From Desulfatibacillum aliphaticivorans DSM 15576 (lineage in GTDB: Bacteria > Desulfobacterota > Desulfobacteria > Desulfobacterales > Desulfatibacillaceae), in the NCBI RefSeq assembly GCF_000429905.1, contig NZ_AUCT01000020.1, positions 62,001 through 126,000 of the forward strand: a stretch of DNA of 64,000 nucleotides, given 5' to 3'. Every line of letters starts with the position of its first letter. Within the stretch, counting starts at the first letter, position 1. The position numbers and the translations under genes were made by a program. Under the pieces are notes generated by a model. That model did not search any database, was not told where the DNA came from, and saw only the letters and a list, made by a program, of their open reading frames with translations. This document shows, one piece after another, positions 42,600 through 50,176 of the stretch.

Positions 42600-43429
42600 A
42601 GGATAATCCCGCCCATGGGCGCGCCCATGTCGCGTTCGATGACTGGACACTTGATTTGCAGCAGGCAAAACACCTTGGGGCCGGCGTTGTTCAGGGTTTC
42701 GTAATTGCCTTGGCCCTTGGCGATGATGACCGGCGCCTCGTTGAACGCCTCCACGAATTCCGGCTTGCACAAAGACAAGATGGTGCCGGGGGCGTCCGCG
42801 CCATTGTCAATCAGGGTTGCAACCTTGTCCAGACCGGCGGCGATTGCGTCCTCCATGATGGCGTCGTTGAGGATGGGCCTGCCCCGCACCGCATAGACCA
42901 CGGGCTTTTCCAGGGTTTCGATAAGCACCCGGTCGAACACGGTTTCTCCGGCGTTATCGCCCAGGTACAAAATGTGATCCGTTTTTTCCATCTCCCGGCG
43001 TAGAAGCGCTTCGTCGTCCACGGCGTAATCCTGAGCCAGCACCCGGTCCACCGTGTGCCAGAGGTCTTCGTGTTCGTCGGACACGCCCAGGTCGATGATG
43101 TTTCCCGCAATGGCGAGGCGCAGGGCCGTCCCCAGAGGATCGTCGCTGGCCGCGACCATGGCTTTTAAATCGTCGTACAACTCCATGGCCGCCAGGGTGC
43201 ACCGGGCTTTGGCTTCTTTGTACGGATCCGGGTTGTTGCTGTATTCGCGGATAATGCCGTGAACGGCCTTGGCCACGTGGGGCGGCGTGGTTTCGGGGCT
43301 GAGGTTTTGCAGGAGTTCCAAAACCTTGATCATGATTTTATGCTGAACCGGATCGTCGCACCCGGCGTGACGGGCGGCGTTGATGGTCTGGCGGACGAAA
43401 CATGCGTAGCAATCCAGGTAAAACTTCAC
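42578..43429 (-). CDS. DUF89 / ARMT1-like metal-dependent phosphatase
   Basis: A 283-residue DUF89 protein. The N-terminal Cys motif YLDCYACFVRQTINAAR is typical of the prokaryotic subfamily. The core shows GNIIDLG, ILYLGDNAGETVFDRVLIE and YAVRGRPILNDAIMEDA, the Asn/Asp metal site of the family. DUF89 proteins are Co/Ni/Mn-dependent phosphatases proposed to act in metabolite damage control. The substrate here is unknown. It is probably its own transcription unit, given the terminator at its 3' end. Confidence 0.88.
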   Translation of the reverse strand: MKFYLDCYACFVRQTINAARHAGCDDPVQHKIMIKVLELLQNLSPETTPPHVAKAVHGIIREYSNNPDPYKEAKARCTLAAMELYDDLKAMVAASDDPLGTALRLAIAGNIIDLGVSDEHEDLWHTVDRVLAQDYAVDDEALLRREMEKTDHILYLGDNAGETVFDRVLIETLEKPVVYAVRGRPILNDAIMEDAIAAGLDKVATLIDNGADAPGTILSLCKPEFVEAFNEAPVIIAKGQGNYETLNNAGPKVFCLLQIKCPVIERDMGAPMGGIILRQSTAL

Positions 43430-43461
43430 TTTAAACTCCCATAAACATTTAAGCTAAGAAA

Positions 43462-44952
43462 TCATTCCTCATCCTGCTGATCCCACTCGCTGATATATTT
43501 GGTTACGGTACGGCGGTCCAGGCTGATCCTCCGGGCCACTTCCTCAAAGGTTCCGTGGCGCGCGTGCAACAGCTTGCAATAACCGGCCATGAGCATCTGG
43601 GCGGGCATGTCTCCTGTTTCCAGGGCCGCGGCTAGCTTGGACTGGAGGTCCGTGGGCGCATATTTTTTGTCTCCGCCGTAATCCTTTTTCAAAAGCACCC
43701 GGCGCACGCATTGCTCCAACTCGCGGACGTTGCCGTACCAGGGATACTCCGGCCCCAGGTTTTTTTCGATGACTTTTTTCACCATGTCCACAAGCTCCGG
43801 CGAGGGCTTGCCCACGGTTTTGCTCACAATGTGGGACAGGAGATCGTCCAGTTCCAGGGGGTCTTCCTGGATGCGCTGGCGCAAGGGCGGCACGGTGATG
43901 ACGTCCGAACACAGGCGGTAGAAGAAGTCGTCCCGGAACTTGCCGCTGGAACGCAACTCGTTCAACTTTTGATTGGTGGCGCCAATGACCCTGCCGTGGA
44001 AGGGCGCCTTGACGTGGCTGCCCACGGGATAGAAAAAGCGCTCCTGCAACACTTGCAGCAGCTTGATCTGCACGGGCTGGCTGATTTCTCCGATTTCGTC
44101 CAGCAGAATGGACCCGTGGGGGCTGCAGTTTTCCAACACGCCCACATGATTTTCCACCGCGCCGGTGAATGACCCCTTTTTATGGCCGAAAAGCTCAGAT
44201 TCTATAAGGTTTTCAGGATATTGCGAAAGATTGATAGACTTGAAATTGCTGGTGAAGCTCTCGGTGAACACGCGCCGTTTCATATTAAAGGGGATGTGCC
44301 CGGAGCGCCCGATGGCGGCCGCCACGGTTCCCTTGCCCGTGCCCGTCTCCCCTAAAAGAAGGGTGGAGAAATCCTCCATCCTGCCCCGAAGATAGGCGTC
44401 ATACATGCTCAGGTTATGGGTAAAAATATTGTTCCACAGGTCGAACCGCAGCTTTTTCATAACCTGGCTGCGGCCGATCAGGCTTTGATTGATGAAGTAA
44501 AACGCCCTGCGTAGTTGGTAGCCCATTTCAATGGCGTGCTTGATTTCAGAGGGGCTGAACCCCCTGGACTGAAGCACCGCAATGGCCTCTCCCGCGAAAT
44601 TCAATTTGAGAATCTTGTCTTCCGTCTTTATTTGGGCGCGAATGTGATCATCGAACTTTTTGCGGAACCGGTAGAAGAAGTCGAACAGATACACGTCTTC
44701 CAGCAACTTCTTATCTTCGCCGGAAAAAGCGTTCAGGTCGTCCCTTCCCGAATCTCCCAAAGCCTGCAACTGGTCTTCCAGCACACGCAGGGTTTTGTCT
44801 ATCTGATGGCTTCCATGGTGTTCGCCTTCCCCGGATGCTATTTGCAGGTCGAGGCTAAGCCTCTGTTCTCCAAAAGGATTGGCAATAGCCGCCTTTTGCA
44901 CCAGGGTAAAAAATTCCCGTTCCTGGGAGGTCAGGCTTTTTTCTTGGGGCAT
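43462..44952 (-). CDS. Sigma54-dependent transcriptional activator (divergent to the acyl module)
   Basis: About 496 residues from the ATG at 44952 (MPQEKSLTSQ, SD AAAGGA); upstream in-frame codons to 45051 look non-coding. An N-terminal region of about 190 residues has no receiver, GAF or PAS signature. The AAA+ domain has Walker A GETGTGKG (about 201), GSFTGA (about 260, in place of GAFTGA), Walker B SILLDEIGE and PYPWYGNVRELE-type elements (EYPWYGNVRELEQ). The C-terminus ends in a Fis-type HTH (TFEEVARRISLDRRTVTKYI). It is divergent from fabD and its -24/-12 promoter, its likely target. Confidence 0.9.
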   Translation of the reverse strand: MPQEKSLTSQEREFFTLVQKAAIANPFGEQRLSLDLQIASGEGEHHGSHQIDKTLRVLEDQLQALGDSGRDDLNAFSGEDKKLLEDVYLFDFFYRFRKKFDDHIRAQIKTEDKILKLNFAGEAIAVLQSRGFSPSEIKHAIEMGYQLRRAFYFINQSLIGRSQVMKKLRFDLWNNIFTHNLSMYDAYLRGRMEDFSTLLLGETGTGKGTVAAAIGRSGHIPFNMKRRVFTESFTSNFKSINLSQYPENLIESELFGHKKGSFTGAVENHVGVLENCSPHGSILLDEIGEISQPVQIKLLQVLQERFFYPVGSHVKAPFHGRVIGATNQKLNELRSSGKFRDDFFYRLCSDVITVPPLRQRIQEDPLELDDLLSHIVSKTVGKPSPELVDMVKKVIEKNLGPEYPWYGNVRELEQCVRRVLLKKDYGGDKKYAPTDLQSKLAAALETGDMPAQMLMAGYCKLLHARHGTFEEVARRISLDRRTVTKYISEWDQQDEE

Positions 44953-45018
44953 GGAAAATCCTTTAAAACGCCAGGGGCGATGCAACCGGGTTTTAAGGTT
45001 AGGGAGCGCATACACTCC

Positions 45019-45037
45019 GTGTACATGGCCTGTGCAC
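45019..45037. promoter_or_regulatory. Candidate activator-binding inverted repeat
   Basis: GTGTACA-N5-TGTGCAC, six of seven positions symmetrical, about 105-115 bases upstream of the -24/-12 element. That is the normal position of an enhancer site for a sigma54 activator. It is inferred from symmetry and position only. Confidence 0.4.
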
Positions 45038-45134
45038 AACATGCGTATCACAAAGCATAGCCACAGGGCGATGTGAAAAGCAAAATATTTTTTTATTTAG
45101 TTAAATTAGGTGGTTAACGAAAAATAAAAATTCC

Positions 45135-45148
45135 GGCACGCATCTTGT
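45135..45148 (+). promoter_or_regulatory. Sigma54 (-24/-12) promoter of the acyl module
   Basis: CCGGCACGCATCTTGTT contains GGCACG then TTGT, with GG and GT separated by exactly 10 bases as sigma54 requires (consensus TGGCACG-N4-TTGC). It lies 55 bases upstream of the fabD ATG, beside a divergent sigma54 activator gene. Confidence 0.8.
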
Positions 45149-45203
45149 TTAATAACAGACACAAAGCCGGGAACAGGAATGCCCGGAATTTTACGGAGGA
45201 AAT

Positions 45204-46142
45204 ATGAAAATGCAGACAAAAGCCATTGTTTTTCCGGGGCAGGGCTCCCAAAGGCCGGGCATGGGCAAGGATTTCTTTGATCAATGCCAGGAAAGCGCCC
45301 GGGTTTATGAGGAAGCCTCGGACGCTCTTGGCTGGAGCACGGCGGATATGTGCTTTGGCGAAGAAGACAGGCTTAACCTGACCGAGTTCGCCCAACCCTG
45401 CATTGTGACTACGGAAATCGCCATGCTCCGGGCCTTGGAATCGGAGTTCGGCTTGACCGCTGAGTTCTGGGGCGGCCACAGCCTGGGCGAATACACCGCA
45501 TTGACTGCGGCCGGAGTATTGCCTTTAGCCTCCGCCGTTAAAATCGTGCAAGCCAGGGGAAGGCTGATGCAGGACGCCTGCCCCGTGGGCATGGGCGCCA
45601 TGGCCGCCGTAATAGGAAAAGGACTGGACGTCCAACTTCTATCCGAAACCCTCAACAGCCTGCCCGTGGATCTGGCCAACATCAATTCTCCGGACCAGGT
45701 GGTTATCAGCGGCCGGGCCGACTCCATGGAACAGGCCCGGCAAGGCATCGAGGCCGCCTTTAACGGCGCCGCCCCACGGTTCGTTCCCTTGAACGTAAGC
45801 GCTCCCTTTCACAGCCGCTTTATGAAAAGCATCGAACCATCTTTCAGGCAGGTTCTGGAGCAGGAAACGGGCAATTTCAAGCCAGAAGGCGCCGTTGGCG
45901 TGGCATGCAACTATACGGGCGTGTTCCATACGCCGAACAGTCCGGCAATTGTTGACGCCCTGGTGAGCCAGTTGAGCAATCCGGTCCGGTGGACTAACAA
46001 CATGGACCTTTTGGCCCAGGCTGCGGACGAGATCGTGGAGCTTGGCCCCAACCGGCCGTTGCGGGCCTTTTTCAAGGCCATGGGGGCCGCCTGCCAGTCC
46101 ATTACCGGCATGACCGCCGCGAAAAAAGTTTTTGGAGGATAA
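45204..46142 (+). CDS. Malonyl-CoA:ACP transacylase FabD-like
   Basis: A 312-residue acyltransferase. FPGQGSQRPGMGKDF at the N-terminus, the nucleophile motif GGHSLGEYTALTAAG and the catalytic His in APFHSRFM are present, as in FabD. In a dedicated cluster it probably loads malonyl, or another acyl group, onto the cluster ACP. It is the first gene after the sigma54 promoter, with SD GGAGG. The malonyl-specificity Arg region is not clear to me, so substrate specificity is open. Confidence 0.88.
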   Translation: MKMQTKAIVFPGQGSQRPGMGKDFFDQCQESARVYEEASDALGWSTADMCFGEEDRLNLTEFAQPCIVTTEIAMLRALESEFGLTAEFWGGHSLGEYTALTAAGVLPLASAVKIVQARGRLMQDACPVGMGAMAAVIGKGLDVQLLSETLNSLPVDLANINSPDQVVISGRADSMEQARQGIEAAFNGAAPRFVPLNVSAPFHSRFMKSIEPSFRQVLEQETGNFKPEGAVGVACNYTGVFHTPNSPAIVDALVSQLSNPVRWTNNMDLLAQAADEIVELGPNRPLRAFFKAMGAACQSITGMTAAKKVFGG

Positions 46143-46145
46143 TTC

Positions 46146-47081
46146 ATGAAATTCGACTCAGGATATTGGGCGATCATAATCGGCGCATCCAGCGGGTTCG
46201 GACTGGCCACGGCAAAGAAACTGGCTTCACACGGCATGAACCTGTGCCTGGTCCATCGGGACCGGCGGGGCGCCGTGAAGAACATCCAGCCTTCTTTTGA
46301 CGAAATCGCCGCAACCGGCGTGCAAATGCTGACCTTCAACCTGGACGCCTTGTCCCCCGAAGGCCGCGCCAAGGCTTTGGACGGGCTGGCGGAAAACCTG
46401 GGCGAGTCCGGTTCCGTGCGCCTGCTTATGCATTCCCTGGCCTTCGGCAACCTCAAGCTCCTGGCGCCCTACGAAGCATCGGGAGAGCCCGCCAGGGCCC
46501 GCGCCAAGATGGCTGACCTGCTGGGCGTCATGCCCCAGGCCGTGGATGAAGCTGCGGCCGGCCTGTTCGCTCAAGGATGCCCCCCCATCCATTCCCTGGC
46601 GGACGAGGCCGAGTTCAACAACCGGTTTTTACTGGAGGAGGACGATTTCTCCCGCACTATCCACGCCATGGGAACCAGCTTGGTGGAATGGGTGCAGGAC
46701 GTGTTCAACCGAAAGATGTTCGCTGCTGACGCACGGGTGCTGAGCCTAACCTCCGAAGGCAACGCCGTGGCATGGCGGGGATACGCCGCGGTTTCCGCGG
46801 CCAAGGCCGCTCTGGAGTCCGTGTCCCGGGCCATCGCCGTGGAGTTCGCCCCCTACGGAATCCGGTGCAACGTGGTTCAGCCGGGCGTCACCGACACCCC
46901 GGCGTTCCGGGCCATACCGGGGAATCCCCAAATCGAGGCCAAAGCCTTATTGCGCAATCCCATGGGGCGCCTGACCACACCCCAGGACGTGGCCAACCTG
47001 ATTTTTCTGCTCTGCCTGGACGAAGCAGCCTGGATCAACGGCAGCCTTATTCCCGTGGACGGCGGAGAAAGGATTGCCTGA
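46146..47081 (+). CDS. Enoyl-ACP reductase-like SDR
   Basis: A 311-residue SDR, longer than FabG. The nucleotide loop is GASSGFGLATAKKLASHGM. LLMHSLAFGNLKLL resembles the FabI strand-4 HS segment. The catalytic pair is Tyr-x6-Lys (GYAAVSAAKAALES), the FabI-type spacing, not Tyr-x3-Lys as in FabG. The C-terminus PMGRLTTPQDVANLIFLLCL then INGSLIPVDGG is also ENR-like. It most likely reduces the enoyl intermediate in this cluster. A ketoreductase role cannot be excluded and would fill the missing step. It starts 3 bp after fabD. Confidence 0.75.
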   Translation: MKFDSGYWAIIIGASSGFGLATAKKLASHGMNLCLVHRDRRGAVKNIQPSFDEIAATGVQMLTFNLDALSPEGRAKALDGLAENLGESGSVRLLMHSLAFGNLKLLAPYEASGEPARARAKMADLLGVMPQAVDEAAAGLFAQGCPPIHSLADEAEFNNRFLLEEDDFSRTIHAMGTSLVEWVQDVFNRKMFAADARVLSLTSEGNAVAWRGYAAVSAAKAALESVSRAIAVEFAPYGIRCNVVQPGVTDTPAFRAIPGNPQIEAKALLRNPMGRLTTPQDVANLIFLLCLDEAAWINGSLIPVDGGERIA

Positions 47082-47082
47082 T

Positions 47083-48078
47083 ATGCTTTTTATTCACGGC
47101 ATGGGCCATTATCATCCCGAAAACGTGATCACCAACCGTTTTTTAAGCAGCCTGGATATTGGCAGCGACGAAAAATGGATCATGGAGCGGGTGGGCATCA
47201 AGGAACGGCGCACCAGCCTGGATCTGGACTACATCCGCCTCACCCTGAACCGGGACGTCAGGGCCGCATCCGAAGCAAGCATTTGCACCCGCGCTTGGTG
47301 CGGCGCCCAGGCCGCCCGCATGGCTTTGGAAAGGGCGGGGTTGAAGCCCGAAGACGTGGGCATGGTGATTTCCGGATCGTCCAGCCCATACATCGTGTGC
47401 CCGGCGGAGGCGTGCTCCGTGGCCGCCGAACTGGGTGTGGAAGCCCCTTGCTTTGACGTCAATTCCGCGTGCAGCACGTTCATCGTTCAATTATGCAACC
47501 TGGCCGCCATGCGCAGGGAAAGCCTGCCCCGGTTCGTCCTGGTCATCAACCTGGAGCACGTAACTCATTCCGTGGATTATTCGGACCGCAACTCCGCCCC
47601 CTTGTTCGGAGACGGCGCGGCGGCGGCCGTGGTTTCCATGGAAGAGGAGGCCCCGGTGGAGTTTTTCGGCGCCGGGTTTTTCTCCATACCAGGATCCTGG
47701 GACAAAGCCGTCATTCCCCAGGGCAAGCATTTTTTTCAGGAAGGCCGGGCCGTCCAGGGATACGCCATCCGCAAAACCACGGATTGCCTGCGCCATCTGC
47801 AGGAGCAATACGGGGCCGAAGCGCCGGTCTTTCGCTTCATAGGGCATCAGGCCAATTACATGATGCTCACCCATGTTCGCCAACGCTGCAATATTGCGGA
47901 GGCGGATCATTGGCATAACGTTCAGGAGTTCGGAAACGTCGGATGCAGCGGCGCCCCTTCCGTGTTGAGCATGAGCTGGGACAAGCTGGAGCCCGGAGAC
48001 CACACGGCCATGGTCGTGGTGGGCGGAGGCCTGACTTACGGCCGCGCCATGCTGCGGATGAACGGTTTGGAGGATTAA
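47083..48078 (+). CDS. Beta-ketoacyl-ACP synthase III-like condensing enzyme
   Basis: A FabH-like thiolase-fold protein; the ATG at 47083 is preferred over an upstream TTG. The catalytic triad is Cys130 (DVNSACSTF), His in GHQANYMM and Asn in FGNVGCSGAPSVLS. The N-terminal IGSDEKWIMERVGIKERR is also KAS III-like. It may prime the pathway with an acyl-CoA starter, though relatives also include chain-terminating and ester-forming enzymes. The start is one base after the SDR stop. Confidence 0.85.
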   Translation: MLFIHGMGHYHPENVITNRFLSSLDIGSDEKWIMERVGIKERRTSLDLDYIRLTLNRDVRAASEASICTRAWCGAQAARMALERAGLKPEDVGMVISGSSSPYIVCPAEACSVAAELGVEAPCFDVNSACSTFIVQLCNLAAMRRESLPRFVLVINLEHVTHSVDYSDRNSAPLFGDGAAAAVVSMEEEAPVEFFGAGFFSIPGSWDKAVIPQGKHFFQEGRAVQGYAIRKTTDCLRHLQEQYGAEAPVFRFIGHQANYMMLTHVRQRCNIAEADHWHNVQEFGNVGCSGAPSVLSMSWDKLEPGDHTAMVVVGGGLTYGRAMLRMNGLED

Positions 48079-48088
48079 GGAGAATATT

Positions 48089-48562
48089 ATGCAGCCTGAT
48101 AAAGAGCTGAGAGAGCAAATACTGGAGCTTATCCCCCAGCAGGCGCCGTTCCGGTTTGTGGACGAAATCCTGGAAGTGGACGGGGATCGGATTGTGGGGA
48201 CGTACCGATTCAAGGAAGACGAGTTTTTCTACCCCGGGCATTTTCCCGGCGCCTCCATCACCCCCGGGGTGATTCTGATCGAAACCATGGCCCAGACCGG
48301 CGCCGTGGGCCACGGCATTTATCTCATGATGCAAAAGGGCATGTCCCTGGACGAGATCAAAAGCCAGGTGACCGTGTTTTCCCTGGCCGATCAGGTGGAG
48401 TTTTTCATCATGGTTCCTCCGGGAACCCGGGTGATCGTCACCGGCGAAAAAATGTTCTACCGCCGGGGCGCTCTGCGGTCCAGCGTGGCCATGGCTGCCG
48501 AGGACGGAAAGCCCATTTGCCGGGGAATTCTTACGGGAACGGGAGTGCGTTTAAATGGATAG
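48089..48562 (+). CDS. Hot-dog 3-hydroxyacyl-ACP dehydratase (FabZ/FabA-like)
   Basis: A 157-residue protein with the dehydratase segment PGHFPGASITPGVILIETMAQTG (given in part), catalytic His in GHFPG and Glu in LIETMAQ. The N-terminus QILELIPQQAPFRFVDEIL matches FabZ. It differs from the housekeeping FabZ at the left edge of this window, so the cluster carries its own dehydratase. It overlaps the next gene by 8 bp. Confidence 0.85.
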   Translation: MQPDKELREQILELIPQQAPFRFVDEILEVDGDRIVGTYRFKEDEFFYPGHFPGASITPGVILIETMAQTGAVGHGIYLMMQKGMSLDEIKSQVTVFSLADQVEFFIMVPPGTRVIVTGEKMFYRRGALRSSVAMAAEDGKPICRGILTGTGVRLNG

Positions 48563-49832
48563 TCGCGGAGTCGTCATAACGGGCCTGGGCGTTGTCAGCC
48601 CTATCGGAAACGATGTCGGGGAGTTTATGGAATCCTTGAAACAGGGTAGGTCGGGAGTTTGCTTCCTGCAGGAACTGGCGGAGCTCAAGTTTTCATGCTG
48701 CATCGCCGGAACGCCCAAGAATTTTGAAAAGGCGCGGGAAAGGCATTTTAATGAACGGCAGGCGTCCCTCATGACCGAGGCCACCGCCTACGCCGCCGTC
48801 GCCGCACTGGACGCATGGCGGGACGCCGGACTGGAAATCCCTGAGCCGGACAGCCCCGTGGATTGGGACACCGGCGCCATCATCGGCACCGGAATAGGAG
48901 ACATGGAAACCATCGCCCAGCGGATCGTGCCCATGGTCAACGATAAAAAAGTGCGCCGCATGGGCAGCCGGATCGTGGAGCAGGTCATGAACTCCGGCGC
49001 CAGCGCCAAGGTTTCGGGGATTTTGGGCCTGGGCGCCCAGGCCACGGCCAATTCTTCCGCGTGCAGCACCGGGACCGAAGCCGTGGCCGAGGCGGTCTGG
49101 AAAATCCGGGCCGGCCTTGCCAAACGCATGGTCGTAGGCGGGACCGAAGGCCCTTCCCCCTATACCTGGAGCGGGTTTGACGCCATGAAGGTGCTGCCCA
49201 GGAAGTTCAATGACCGCCCCGAAACGGCGTCCCGCCCCATGAGCGCCACGGCCGCCGGATTTGTGCCCGGCGCGGGCGCGGGAATACTTATCCTGGAAGA
49301 CGAACAGACCGCCCTGGAGCGCGGCGCCCGGATTTACGCCAAAGTGGCGGGCGTTCACGTGAATTGCGGCGGACAAAGAAACGGCGGCGCCATGACCGCC
49401 CCCAACAATCAAGGCGTGCGTCGATGCATACACGGGGCTTTGCAGGACGCGGGCGTGCAGCCCAAGGATATCGATTCCATATCCGGGCATTTGACCGCCA
49501 CATTCGCAGACCCCATCGAAGTGCAAAACTGGGCGAAAGCCCTGGGAGTCGCACCGGGCGACTTTCCCTTAATCAACTCCGTCAAGTCCATGACCGGGCA
49601 TTGCCTGGGCGCGGCGGGCGCCGTGGAATCCATTGCGGCTGCCCTGGAGTTGCACCACGGGTTTTTGCATCCCTCCATCAACTGCGAGGACATACACCCG
49701 GAAATAGCCCCCTTTGAGGAAAAGGTAGTTAGAAAATACACGGACTATCCCGAACTGCAATGCCTGGCGAAAGCCAGCTTCGGATTCGGGGATGTGAACA
49801 GTTGTCTTGTGTTCACAAAATGGAATGCCTAA
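48555..49832 (+). CDS. Beta-ketoacyl-ACP synthase II-like (FabF family)
   Basis: A 425-residue elongating condensing enzyme. It starts VVITGLGVVSPIGNDVGEFM. Cys170 lies in TANSSACSTGTEA, the first His in ISGHLTATFADP (usually HGTST in FabF) and the second in VKSMTGHCLGAAGAVES. The GHLTAT variant indicates a divergent KAS subfamily, not the housekeeping FabF. It overlaps the dehydratase gene and precedes acp. Confidence 0.9.
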   Translation: MDSRGVVITGLGVVSPIGNDVGEFMESLKQGRSGVCFLQELAELKFSCCIAGTPKNFEKARERHFNERQASLMTEATAYAAVAALDAWRDAGLEIPEPDSPVDWDTGAIIGTGIGDMETIAQRIVPMVNDKKVRRMGSRIVEQVMNSGASAKVSGILGLGAQATANSSACSTGTEAVAEAVWKIRAGLAKRMVVGGTEGPSPYTWSGFDAMKVLPRKFNDRPETASRPMSATAAGFVPGAGAGILILEDEQTALERGARIYAKVAGVHVNCGGQRNGGAMTAPNNQGVRRCIHGALQDAGVQPKDIDSISGHLTATFADPIEVQNWAKALGVAPGDFPLINSVKSMTGHCLGAAGAVESIAAALELHHGFLHPSINCEDIHPEIAPFEEKVVRKYTDYPELQCLAKASFGFGDVNSCLVFTKWNA

Positions 49833-49848
49833 GAAAAGGAGACGCCAC

Positions 49849-50115
49849 ATGGAACTGCAACAAGTATTTGATAAAATGGTCGAAATTCTCAAACCTTTCG
49901 TGAAGGATCCGGCCGCCCTGGCAAACGCCGACAAGGACACCCACCTGATCGACGATCTCAAGGTCAATTCCGCCCGCATGGTGGATATCATCATCGAGTC
50001 GGAAGACGCTTTTGAGGTGGAAATCGACGACGACGAAGCAGACTCCATTGAAACCATCGGCGACGCCGTCCGCGTCATCATGGGCAAGATGGATCCCGTA
50101 GCCAACCCCAGCTAA
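49849..50115 (+). CDS. Acyl carrier protein with variant Ser motif (NSA)
   Basis: An 88-residue acidic helical protein; the ATG at 49849 (MELQQVFDKMVEIL) has SD AAAAGGAG. The phosphopantetheine Ser is Ser41 in DDLKVNSARMVDIIIESEDA, where most ACPs have DSL. Helix III (FEVEIDDDEADSIETIGDAV) is ACP-like. It is the only carrier in the cluster and lies just before the PPTase gene. The unusual motif suggests recognition by the cluster's own PPTase and condensing enzymes. Confidence 0.88.
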   Translation: MELQQVFDKMVEILKPFVKDPAALANADKDTHLIDDLKVNSARMVDIIIESEDAFEVEIDDDEADSIETIGDAVRVIMGKMDPVANPS

Positions 50116-50123
50116 AAAGGCGA

Positions 50124-50163
50124 AACGGGAAGAACGACCCCCTCCCTCGCCGTTCTTCCCGTT
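50124..50163 (+). promoter_or_regulatory. Intergenic hairpin between acp and the PPTase gene
   Basis: A perfect 13-bp inverted repeat (AACGGGAAGAACG and complement, loop 14 bases) without a T run. It may attenuate expression of the PPTase relative to ACP or stabilise the acp transcript. Confidence 0.6.
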
Positions 50164-50176
50164 CAACCTTGCCGTC

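Noticed and set aside
47074..47082. A TTG start for the KAS III-like gene
   Set aside because: It lies inside the SDR coding end; the ATG at 47083 follows the SDR stop directly and begins with a KAS III-like sequence.
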